From the NCBI GenBank assembly GCA_015231405.1, contig JADGBR010000033.1:1-39907 (forward strand): 39,907 nt of DNA, written 5' to 3'. Source of the DNA: Candidatus Omnitrophota bacterium (GTDB lineage Bacteria; Omnitrophota; Gorgyraeia; Tantalellales; Tantalellaceae). The translations under genes and the position numbers were made by a program. Each line of letters opens with the position of its first letter. Position 1 is the stretch's first letter. Shown here piece after piece: positions 33,413 through 39,907 of this stretch. A model generated the notes under the pieces. That model saw nothing but the letters and a program-made list of their open reading frames with translations. It did no database searches and was not told the DNA's origin.

Positions 33413-35373
33413 AATGCCTCTATTTGTCTCATTATCTGCCTGTTAGTAAAACCTTCCACATCTATCGCCCCCATGCGGCATACCGCCGTGCAGTTGCCGC
33501 ATCCGGCGCAAACGCCTTCTATGACCCTGGAGACCATCCTCTTCCTTTTCAATTTCCTGTCCTCTATCTCTACCATCTCTATAGCGCTGTAGGGACAAGC
33601 CAGATAGCACGCCTTGCAGCCGGAACAGAGATCGTTATTGGTCCTGGCGACGAGGGGATCTTTCTCCAGCTTATCGTGTACCATAAGTCCCAGAGCTTTG
33701 ACGGACGCGGCCGAAGCGGTGGCTACCGTATCGGGGATATCCTTAGGTGATTGGCAGGCGCCGGTCAAAAATATCCCGCTCGTTATAGTCTCTACCGGAG
33801 CGAGTTTAGGGTGCGCCTCGGTGAACAGCCTGTTCTTGTCATACTGGATATGCAGCATCTGAGCGATCGTCGTCGCGTCATCCTGGGCGATAAGACCGTT
33901 AGCCAGGACGACAAGGTCGGCTTTTATTTCGATCTGCGAGCCGCTCAAAGTGTCGGCGCCTCGGACGATGAGCTTGCCGCCCTTCTCAAACACTCTTGAT
34001 ACGCGGCCCCTCAGGTATACCGCTCCGTATTCGTCCTGGGCCTTCTTCACGAACTCCTCATAATTCTTGCCGGCGGCCCTGACGTCGATGTAAAAAACAT
34101 AAGCCTGTGCGTTCTTGTTATGCTCTCTGAGAAGCGTCGCGTGCTTTGCCGTATACATGCAGCATACCCTTGAGCAATACGGCACGCCCTTCTGCTCGTC
34201 GCGGGACCCGACACACTGGATAAAAACGACGTCCAAAGCCTCTTTCCCGTCCGACGGCCTCACTATCTTGCCTCCCGTGGGTCCTGACGAGTTGGCCATA
34301 CGCTCGAAATGCATGCCGGTAACCACGTCCTTGAATTTCCCGTATCCATATTCGCCGTACACGGAATGATCGAACTGCTTGAAACCCGTGGCGACTATTA
34401 TGGCCCCGAATTTCTCCTCTATGATCTCATCCTCTTGGTCATAGTCTATCGCCCCTATGGCGCAGACTTTTTTGCACAATCCGCAGGTCTTTTTCGTGAA
34501 CCAGAGGCAGGCGTTCCTGTCTATGACGGGAACATTGGGAACGGCCTGCGGGAAAGGGACATATATCGCCTTCCTTTTACCCAGGCCCTCATCGAACTCG
34601 GAAGTCACTTTAACGGGGCATTTCGCGTAGCATGCGCCGCAGCCGGTACACTTTTTCAGGTCCACCGAACGCGCTTTTTTCTTTATCTTGACCGTGAAAT
34701 CCCCGACATGCCCGGACACTTCAACGACTTCGGAGAAAGTATGCATAGTAACGTATTTATTCTGGGCGACGCCGACCATTTTAGGCGTAAGAATGCACGC
34801 CGCGCAATCCAGCGTCGGGAACGTCTTGTCGAACTTGGCCATCTTTCCGCCTATGGACGGCTCTTTCTCGACCATGACGACCGGGAACTTAGCGAACGAT
34901 ACGTCCAGGGCGGCCTGGATACCCGAGATCCCTCCGCCTATGACCAGGACTCTCTTTTCTATGGGAATGAAGCTTTTACTTAAGGGTTTCGACCTCGACA
35001 CCTTCGCTACAGAGAGCTTCACAAGCTCAATGGCTTTTTTTGTCGCCTGGGCCCTGTCAGAGTGCACCCACGAGCAATGCTCACGGATATTAGCCATCTC
35101 AACGAGGTAGGGGTTTATCCCCGCTTCCTCAAGACATTTCCTGAAGGTCTTCTCATGCAGGCTCGGACTGCAGGCCGATACGACTATCCTGTCCAGCCCC
35201 TTTTCCTTTATCGAATCGGCGATAAGGGCCTGACCCGGGCTTGAGCACATGTACTTATAGGTCGTGGCAAAATGGACATTAGGCAGCTTCGCGGCCGCCT
35301 TTGCCACTTCCTCCACATCCACGGTATGCGAGATATTAGTCCCGCAATGGCAGACAAAAACACCTATTTTCAT
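33409..35373 (-). CDS. hdrA: Heterodisulfide reductase subunit A, flavoprotein (electron bifurcating)
   Basis: This 654-residue protein has an N-terminal Cys-containing domain, an FAD site (VLVIGGGISGIQAA at ~143), the HdrA-type TLDCAACILTPKM, a middle ferredoxin domain (CTGCGACYAKCP), CGLCKKVC, and two C-terminal ferredoxin clusters (CSGCKACYLACP, CAGCGNCTAVC). The FAD of HdrA is the known bifurcation site, sending electrons from a donor such as NADH to ferredoxin and to a disulfide. It overlaps hdrB and flxD by four and four bases. Confidence 0.95.
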   Translation of the reverse strand: MKIGVFVCHCGTNISHTVDVEEVAKAAAKLPNVHFATTYKYMCSSPGQALIADSIKEKGLDRIVVSACSPSLHEKTFRKCLEEAGINPYLVEMANIREHCSWVHSDRAQATKKAIELVKLSVAKVSRSKPLSKSFIPIEKRVLVIGGGISGIQAALDVSFAKFPVVMVEKEPSIGGKMAKFDKTFPTLDCAACILTPKMVGVAQNKYVTMHTFSEVVEVSGHVGDFTVKIKKKARSVDLKKCTGCGACYAKCPVKVTSEFDEGLGKRKAIYVPFPQAVPNVPVIDRNACLWFTKKTCGLCKKVCAIGAIDYDQEDEIIEEKFGAIIVATGFKQFDHSVYGEYGYGKFKDVVTGMHFERMANSSGPTGGKIVRPSDGKEALDVVFIQCVGSRDEQKGVPYCSRVCCMYTAKHATLLREHNKNAQAYVFYIDVRAAGKNYEEFVKKAQDEYGAVYLRGRVSRVFEKGGKLIVRGADTLSGSQIEIKADLVVLANGLIAQDDATTIAQMLHIQYDKNRLFTEAHPKLAPVETITSGIFLTGACQSPKDIPDTVATASAASVKALGLMVHDKLEKDPLVARTNNDLCSGCKACYLACPYSAIEMVEIEDRKLKRKRMVSRVIEGVCAGCGNCTAVCRMGAIDVEGFTNRQIMRQIEAL

Positions 35374-36245
35374 GCTATTATGCCCTTTTTCTTGAGCAGT
35401 TTAACAGGGTTGACCATATGCTTATCGAACCCCAGTTTGCCGGGTGCTATACCTAAACTGAGCGCCACCAGCTGTGTAAAATAAAATATCGGTATGTCGA
35501 ATGATTTTTTAAGTTTCTTGTTTATCATCCCCTGCCGTAGATCCAGGTTCGACTGGCAGAGCGGGCAGGCGACTACGATAGCTTCGGCGCCTTCGTCGGA
35601 AGCCATCTCGAGTATATCCCCGGATAATTTAAGGACGATCTCCGTCTTAGACAGCGAAAAACTCGCCCCGCAGCACTCGGTCTTATAGGGCCATTTCACG
35701 GCCTCGACGCCTATAGTGCCCATAAGATCGTCCAGAAGGCGCGGGTCCTCGAGGTCATCTATACCCGTGACGCCTTTGGGGCGCGTCAAAAGGCAACCGT
35801 AATAACACGCCACCTTAAGTCCTTTTAATTCCTTAGCCACTTTCGTTTTAAGTTTATCAAGCCCGAGATCTTTTGTTAGAACTTCAAGAAAATGTCTGGC
35901 CTTGACCTCTCCCTCATATCTTTCGCCCACTATGCCCTCGACCTCTTTCCTCTTCTCGGTCTCGGTCTCCATAAAATGGTTGGCGATCTTGAGGCGGCTG
36001 AAACAGGCCGCGCAACAGGTGACGACGTCGCCGGCGTCCATGTTTTTAGCCTGGAGGAGGTTCTTTACGGGAAGAGCTATCGACAGCGACTGTACGGTAA
36101 GGTGTGCCGGGGTCGCGCCGCAGCATGCCCAGCCTGGTATCTCGACAAGCTCTATACCGAGAGCCGAAGCGACCTCTTTCGTCGAAAGGTCGTATTCCTT
36201 CGCGGTAGAATGCAGAGAACAACCCGGATAATACGCGTACTTCAC
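35370..36245 (-). CDS. hdrB: Heterodisulfide reductase subunit B
   Basis: This 291-residue protein has two CCG domains: C9, C41-C42 and C77-C81 in the first, and the GCLL, TECCGASFS and CPLCQSNLD set in the second. These hold the non-cubane 4Fe-4S clusters that cleave a disulfide. The start is GTG, sharing one base with the hdrC stop. The natural substrate is unknown here; DsrC trisulfide or another thiol is usual in bacteria, and no dsrC is in the window. Confidence 0.94.
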   Translation of the reverse strand: MKYAYYPGCSLHSTAKEYDLSTKEVASALGIELVEIPGWACCGATPAHLTVQSLSIALPVKNLLQAKNMDAGDVVTCCAACFSRLKIANHFMETETEKRKEVEGIVGERYEGEVKARHFLEVLTKDLGLDKLKTKVAKELKGLKVACYYGCLLTRPKGVTGIDDLEDPRLLDDLMGTIGVEAVKWPYKTECCGASFSLSKTEIVLKLSGDILEMASDEGAEAIVVACPLCQSNLDLRQGMINKKLKKSFDIPIFYFTQLVALSLGIAPGKLGFDKHMVNPVKLLKKKGIIA

Positions 36246-36823
36246 TATTTGTCCTTTTGGTCTAGACCCACCTTATGGGATCTCTTGAATATTTCCCTGA
36301 TCTCTTTCCTGTTTATCTTCAAGGCCGGAAATAGCCCTATTTTCCGCATAAGGAACATCTTCGGCGCTATCGAGAAATCCTTGAAGAATTCCAGGCTGAA
36401 CATATTGAACATGCCTATGAGAGCTATCTCGTACAACCGCCCGAACCATTCGACGTTCCAGAGGAACACCTTGTTAAAAAGGAGCACTTTGGCGTCCAGT
36501 TTGGGCTTTACGCGTTTAAGATACGCCCGCCTTCTTAAAAAATCCATTATCTCGGCGATATCGATCTCCCTGGGGCACCTGGCCGTACAGGCGAGGCATG
36601 AAGCGCATAGCCATATCGTCTGGCTTGACAGCACCTCTTTTTCCATTCCTAGCTGGATCATCCTTATTATCTGGTTGGGGAGATGCTCCATCTTGAACGA
36701 CATGGGACAGCCGGCCGAGCACTTGCCGCACTGGTAACAGCGCCTGACCTTCTGGCCTGACCCCCTCTCGAGTATATCCTGAATGGGAGCCTTAATAACG
36801 TCCTGTGAAACGAACCATTTCAT
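36245..36823 (-). CDS. hdrC: Heterodisulfide reductase subunit C
   Basis: This 192-residue protein has two 4Fe-4S sites (C29, C32, C35, C39 and C73, C76, C79, C83) and a C-terminal part rich in hydrophobic and basic residues. It links HdrA to HdrB. It is the first gene of the seven-gene run. Its ATG stands only eight bases after a promoter-like -10 hexamer, with no ribosome binding site, so the mRNA may be leaderless. Confidence 0.93.
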   Translation of the reverse strand: MKWFVSQDVIKAPIQDILERGSGQKVRRCYQCGKCSAGCPMSFKMEHLPNQIIRMIQLGMEKEVLSSQTIWLCASCLACTARCPREIDIAEIMDFLRRRAYLKRVKPKLDAKVLLFNKVFLWNVEWFGRLYEIALIGMFNMFSLEFFKDFSIAPKMFLMRKIGLFPALKINRKEIREIFKRSHKVGLDQKDK

Positions 36824-36831
36824 ATCCGGTT

Positions 36832-36860
36832 ATTGTACAGCATCAATAATCAATCCGCAA
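36832..36860 (-). promoter_or_regulatory. Predicted promoter of the hdr-flx operon
   Basis: On the minus strand, TTGCGG (36855-36860) and TACAAT (36832-36837) are separated by exactly 17 bases. Only eight bases separate the -10 box from the hdrC ATG, so transcription would start at or within a base or two of the start codon. Confidence 0.5.
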
Positions 36861-36886
36861 GGGTGAAAACCCGGAGATAAAACACT

Positions 36887-36973
36887 ATGGTTCGTGATTC
36901 GTGGTTCGTTTTGTTGTATGGGTGAGGATGTCCATGATTACAAAACACGAATCACGAACCACGAACCACAATA
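36887..36973. repeat. TTCGTGATTCGTGGTTCGT inverted-repeat element
   Basis: GGTTCGTGATTCGTGGTTCG (left arm) is matched by CGAATCACGAACCACGAACC (right arm) around ~40 bases. A fragment of the same sequence (GTGATTCGTAGTTCGTGATTC) appears at 11321-11341. The element lies between hdrC and the response regulator gene and has no open frame. Confidence 0.8.
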
Positions 36974-36986
36974 ATCACCGTCTCCA

Positions 36987-37634
36987 CTACTTCTTCCCCA
37001 AAGCGTACAAAGCCGCCTGAGTGCGGTTATTAACATGGAGCACCGAGAAGATATTGCTTATATGGTTCTTCACTGTCTTCTCGGCTATGCCCAATTTCTG
37101 CGCTATGCCTTTATTCGTCTCGCCCAAAGCGAGGAAGCGGAGTATCTCCTCCTCCCTCGGGGTCATATTGCCGTATTGCCCGTCACCGCTCCTTCCTTTC
37201 GACCTGTCGAGCGCAACGAACTCTTTCAGGACTTTCGAGGCTATCATGGGCTGGATCAAGGCTTCGCCCTTATAAGCTTTCCGGATCGCCTCAACCACAT
37301 CCTCGATCGGAACGTCTTTTAAGAGATACCCGATGGCCCCCGCCCTTATCGCCTGGAAAATATGCGCCTCGTCATCGAATACCGTAAGTATTATAACATT
37401 CATCCGGGGATGGTTTTTTTTGATATTCCGGGTAGCGCTGATACCGTCCAACCCGGACATTTTTATTTCCGTAAGCACCACATCCGGCAGCGTCTTGTCC
37501 ACGCCTTCGAGCATTTCATGCCCGCCGGACGCCTCACCCACGACCTTGATGTCGTTCTCCGATTCCAGCAATTTTCTCATTCCCTGCCGGAACAAAGTGT
37601 GGTCGTCGCACAAAAGAACCTTTATGGTCGCCAT
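36987..37634 (-). CDS. NarL/FixJ-type response regulator with Glu at the phosphorylation site
   Basis: Residues ~4-120 form a receiver domain and ~150-210 a LuxR-type helix-turn-helix (MTPREEEILRFLALGETNKGIA...TVKNHISNIF). The acidic pair D10-D11, T84 and K106-like positions are present. At the phosphoacceptor position the usual VLMDI reads VLTEIKMS, with E56 instead of Asp. Glu often mimics phospho-Asp, so the protein may be always active. No histidine kinase gene is adjacent. GGGGAGG six bases before the ATG is a strong ribosome binding site. Position suggests control of the hdr-flx genes, which is inference. Confidence 0.9.
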   Translation of the reverse strand: MATIKVLLCDDHTLFRQGMRKLLESENDIKVVGEASGGHEMLEGVDKTLPDVVLTEIKMSGLDGISATRNIKKNHPRMNVIILTVFDDEAHIFQAIRAGAIGYLLKDVPIEDVVEAIRKAYKGEALIQPMIASKVLKEFVALDRSKGRSGDGQYGNMTPREEEILRFLALGETNKGIAQKLGIAEKTVKNHISNIFSVLHVNNRTQAALYALGKK

Positions 37635-37653
37635 GATCAGCCTCCCCTATCAA

Positions 37654-37714
37654 GGTGTCAGGCCTCCCCATTGGACATTGTTTTCTGTTTTGTCTAATGG
37701 GGAGGCCTGACACC
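37654..37714. repeat. TCAGGCCTCCCCATTGGACA inverted-repeat element, copy 2
   Basis: The left arm GGTGTCAGGCCTCCCCATTG and its near-exact complement (one mismatch, TGTCTAATGG) flank a ~13-base loop. The arm core is the same 20 bases as at 29167-29238, 8.4 kb away. It lies between the SDR gene and the response regulator. Confidence 0.85.
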
Positions 37715-37721
37715 ATTGCTT

Positions 37722-39257
37722 TCAGCTTCTTTTCTCTATCTCCTTGATCAAATTATGAAAAATAAAATGATGCAGGGGAAGGCAGAGCATCCAGTAGCCC
37801 CGGCCGATAATACTCTCGGTATCGAAATACGGGGAAACGCTCAACGTTCTCAGCTCCCCTTCGTCCCTGATCATGAACTCCAGCCATCCTTTTCCGGGCA
37901 GTCTCATCTCGGCCCGCAGCAACAGTCTCTTATTTTCCTGTATGTCCTCCACCCGCCAGAAATCTATAACGTCGTTGACCTTGAGGTCCGAATAATATTT
38001 CCTCCCTCTGGCCGAACCTACCCCGAGAAAGATCCTGTCTATGTTCCCCCGTAGCCGCCAGAGCCAGTTGCTGTGGAACCACCCCTCCCGGCCGCCGATC
38101 TTGCATATCGAGCTGAATATCCGGGAAGCGTCCTTTTCCGTGATCATGGAATAGTTCGTGGTGTACGCGCACTTATTTTTGAGCTCATGAAGTTTCATCG
38201 CCAGATAGTGGTCAGGACGGTAAGAGTCGGACCAGCGAGTGTAGACCCTGTCCTGCTCTTCCCGTGTCATGGCCCTTACGACCGCCGTTCTGTAACTTAT
38301 GGGCTCGAACGGAATAAGTTTTTTTATGTTCTCGTCCTGGCAGACTACCTCGTTCTTCAACCCTTCCATAAGGCATTCGGTGATAGCATGCGGGACCGGA
38401 GTAAAGAGACTGGCCCCATAAGCAAAGAATTTTGCGGCGGAGAACGGAAGCGGCAGGAAAAAAACTTTTTTTCCGCGGACATCCGCCATGATACTGATCA
38501 TCTCTTTATAGCTCAACACTTCATTTCCGCCGATATCAAAAGACGCTCCTTCGGTAGCGGGTGTTTCCAAAACCCCGACAAGATATTTTATGACATCGCG
38601 GATAGCAATAGGCTGGCATCTGTTAGTCGCCCATCCGGGGATCGGGATCACCCGAAGTTTCATGACCAGGTGGTGAATTATTTCGTATGAGGCGCTTCCC
38701 GCGCCGACGATTATGGCGGCCCTAAGAACCGTCAGCGGGACCTTCGCGCGTTTAAGCTCTTCCGCCACTTCGATCCGGTTCTTGAGATGCCGGGACAGGG
38801 CGCTATGGATATCCCCCAGGCCCCCTAGGTATATTATCCTTTTGACCCCTTTCCGTTCAGCGACCCTTCTAAAATTGCACGCGGCGGCAATATCTGTCCC
38901 CGCGAACTTCCTGGTGCCCAAGCGCAGCGAATGGATCAGGTAATACGCCGTGTCTACCCCCAGAAGCGCAGTATCCAGGCTTTCGATATTAAGGGCGTCC
39001 GCCACAACAACTTCCGCGCCTGGCCATAGGGTAGCGTATCCGGCCAGGTCCGCCCTCACCATAGCCCTTACCTTATATCCTCTTACCAATAGTTCCGGGA
39101 CCAGACTCCCTCCAATATATCCCGAGGCTCCCGTCACCAGGATCTTTCCCACTTCAGGCCGAAAGACCGTGGGCAATTCACTCGAAGCCATCTCACTTAT
39201 GTTCCAGGGAGATCTTTGTTTCGTTCCGGCGTCCAATAGGAGTTTGTTATGGCCCAT
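37722..39257 (-). CDS. SDR-family NAD(P)-binding protein with C-terminal DUF2867-like domain
   Basis: Residues ~35-300 form an extended SDR of the atypical (a5-like) type: a GASGYIGG nucleotide loop, IIYLGGLGD instead of the classical YxxxK site, and PIAIRDVIKYLVGVLE. Residues ~330-505 match the DUF2867-type domain often fused to such SDRs (FWRVEDIQENKRLLLRAEMRLPGKGWLEF). Substrate is unknown. The ATG at 39257 has no clear ribosome binding site; M23 (39191) is a plausible alternative. The gene diverges from nuoA. Confidence 0.85.
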   Translation of the reverse strand: MGHNKLLLDAGTKQRSPWNISEMASSELPTVFRPEVGKILVTGASGYIGGSLVPELLVRGYKVRAMVRADLAGYATLWPGAEVVVADALNIESLDTALLGVDTAYYLIHSLRLGTRKFAGTDIAAACNFRRVAERKGVKRIIYLGGLGDIHSALSRHLKNRIEVAEELKRAKVPLTVLRAAIIVGAGSASYEIIHHLVMKLRVIPIPGWATNRCQPIAIRDVIKYLVGVLETPATEGASFDIGGNEVLSYKEMISIMADVRGKKVFFLPLPFSAAKFFAYGASLFTPVPHAITECLMEGLKNEVVCQDENIKKLIPFEPISYRTAVVRAMTREEQDRVYTRWSDSYRPDHYLAMKLHELKNKCAYTTNYSMITEKDASRIFSSICKIGGREGWFHSNWLWRLRGNIDRIFLGVGSARGRKYYSDLKVNDVIDFWRVEDIQENKRLLLRAEMRLPGKGWLEFMIRDEGELRTLSVSPYFDTESIIGRGYWMLCLPLHHFIFHNLIKEIEKRS

Positions 39258-39390
39258 ATCTATTTGAGTTGTACTTTTTTTCCATACATGCTAAAAGATG
39301 TGATGCACGCATGTAATATAATACTTTTTTTCACAAAAAACCACAAGAGAAAACACCAAAACCGCTTGCACCAAAAAAAAACAAGGCCTT

Positions 39391-39414
39391 AAGTCCTACT
39401 AAAATATAGGACTT
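39391..39414. promoter_or_regulatory. Palindrome in the divergent SDR-nuoA region
   Basis: AAGTCCTA and TAGGACTT form a perfect 8-base inverted repeat around an A/T-rich 8-base centre. It lies about 160 bases before nuoA and 130 before the SDR gene. An operator for a dimeric regulator is the simplest reading, while a transcript hairpin is also possible. The rest of 39258-39551 is A/T-rich and holds no gene I can support. Confidence 0.45.
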
Positions 39415-39466
39415 TTAATTTAGAGGTTAAGGGACTTTTGGCACTTCTTCCCTGTATCAAATAGGC

Positions 39467-39472
39467 TATAAT
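39467..39472 (+). promoter_or_regulatory. Candidate -10 box of nuoA
   Basis: A perfect TATAAT lies 79 bases before the nuoA start. No good -35 sits at 16-18 bases; TTGGCA is 23 bases away, which is too far. It is therefore only a candidate. Confidence 0.3.
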
Positions 39473-39551
39473 CATGCGTTCGAGGAAACCATCAAACAGA
39501 CTGTGTCATAATCTGGAAGGAATACGAAACACCGTCTGAAAGGAAAATATC

Positions 39552-39907
39552 TTGCAGCTAGAGAACAGCTATCAGGCGGTATTTGTTTTCGTCATATGCG
39601 GGATCGGCTTTGTCCTGGCTCCCTTCATCGTTTCGTTCCTTATGGCCCCTTCCAAACCGAACGAGAAAAAACTCTCGGTCTATGAATGCGGCGAAGTCCC
39701 CGTCGGAACCGCGTGGATACAGTATAACGTGCGGTATTATTTCTTCGCCATGATCTTCCTTGTATTCGACGTTGAAACGATATTCATGTTCCCATGGGCT
39801 GTCACCATCAGGGATATTGGACCTCTGGCGATAACGGAGATGTTCATATTCCTGGGGATCCTCTTTTTCGGGCTCGTTTACGCGTGGAAGAAAGGGGCGC
39901 TGGAATG
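39552..39907 (+). CDS. nuoA: NADH-quinone oxidoreductase subunit A, 3' end cut by window edge
   Basis: The translation has three membrane helices (~10-30, 65-85, 93-112) and the NuoA signatures YECGEVP and VRYYFFAMIFLVFDVETIF. The Cys-containing loop is typical of the quinone-site region of complex I. The start is TTG at 39552: an in-frame TGA at 39537 excludes anything earlier, and AAAGGA lies about eight bases upstream. 118 residues are visible, and the window ends at GAATG, probably one codon from the stop. It is normally the first gene of a nuo operon, so complex I genes should continue to the right. Confidence 0.93.
   Translation, partial: MQLENSYQAVFVFVICGIGFVLAPFIVSFLMAPSKPNEKKLSVYECGEVPVGTAWIQYNVRYYFFAMIFLVFDVETIFMFPWAVTIRDIGPLAITEMFIFLGILFFGLVYAWKKGALE

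Noticed and set aside
39438-39472. TTGGCA...TATAAT as a full promoter, or TTGGCAC as a sigma-54 site for nuoA
   Set aside because: The spacing is 23 bases, too long for sigma-70, and the -12 GC element needed for sigma-54 is absent.

Overview
The window reads as chromosomal DNA of an uncultured, anaerobic, Gram-negative-type bacterium. An outer-membrane beta-barrel protein, several multiheme c-type cytochromes, an oxygen-independent heme pathway, an electron-bifurcating Hdr/Flx complex and a very long multidomain protein all sit within 40 kb. That mix, and above all the giant coiled-coil protein, resembles candidate phyla such as Omnitrophota. I cannot prove the taxonomy from the sequence alone; there is no rRNA or tRNA gene here.

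Left part (1-5151, minus): one uninterrupted reading frame of 1717 codons runs off the left edge. It encodes a signal peptide, a degenerate histidine-kinase-type ATPase region, membrane segments, a long charged coiled coil, a membrane region resembling CPBP (CAAX-type) intramembrane proteases, and at least five ~75-residue repeats. This is the least explained object in the window. A divergent promoter region with hairpin repeats (5152-5458) separates it from two tandem, plus-strand paralogous genes (5459-8365 and 8457-11318). These encode secreted ~960-residue proteins with clan GH-A glycosidase-like C-terminal barrels. The second copy has a good promoter but an ATC where the ATG should be. 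The last 174 bases of the two copies are almost identical, which suggests gene conversion.

Centre (11403-30237, minus): a colinear block makes and uses heme. In transcription order it holds a polyprenyl diphosphate synthase, sirC, a short CcsA/HemX-like membrane protein, hemA, hemC, a cobA-hemD fusion, ahbC, hemB, ahbD, ahbA, ahbB, an 8-heme MtrA/DmsE-like cytochrome, an MtrB/PioB-like outer-membrane barrel, hemL, a 4-heme c554-like cytochrome, resB, ccsA, and an 11-heme cytochrome fused to a cytochrome b domain. Together these cover every step from glutamyl-tRNA to heme through siroheme, the system II machinery that attaches heme to apocytochromes, and the parts of a quinol-to-outer-surface electron conduit.

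Right part (30247-36823, minus): seven overlapping genes, hdrC-hdrB-hdrA-flxD-flxC-flxB-flxA, encode a flavin-based electron-bifurcating heterodisulfide-reductase-type complex with an NAD(P)H-oxidising module. Upstream are a NarL-type response regulator whose phosphoacceptor Asp is replaced by Glu, and an SDR/DUF2867 protein. At the right edge, nuoA, the first gene of a complex I operon, starts on the plus strand and is cut within its last codons.

Several short palindromic repeat families (REP- or MITE-like) occupy the gaps between genes. The overall picture is an anaerobe that moves electrons between NADH, ferredoxin, thiols, quinone and possibly extracellular partners, and that keeps heme supply and heme use in one transcription direction.
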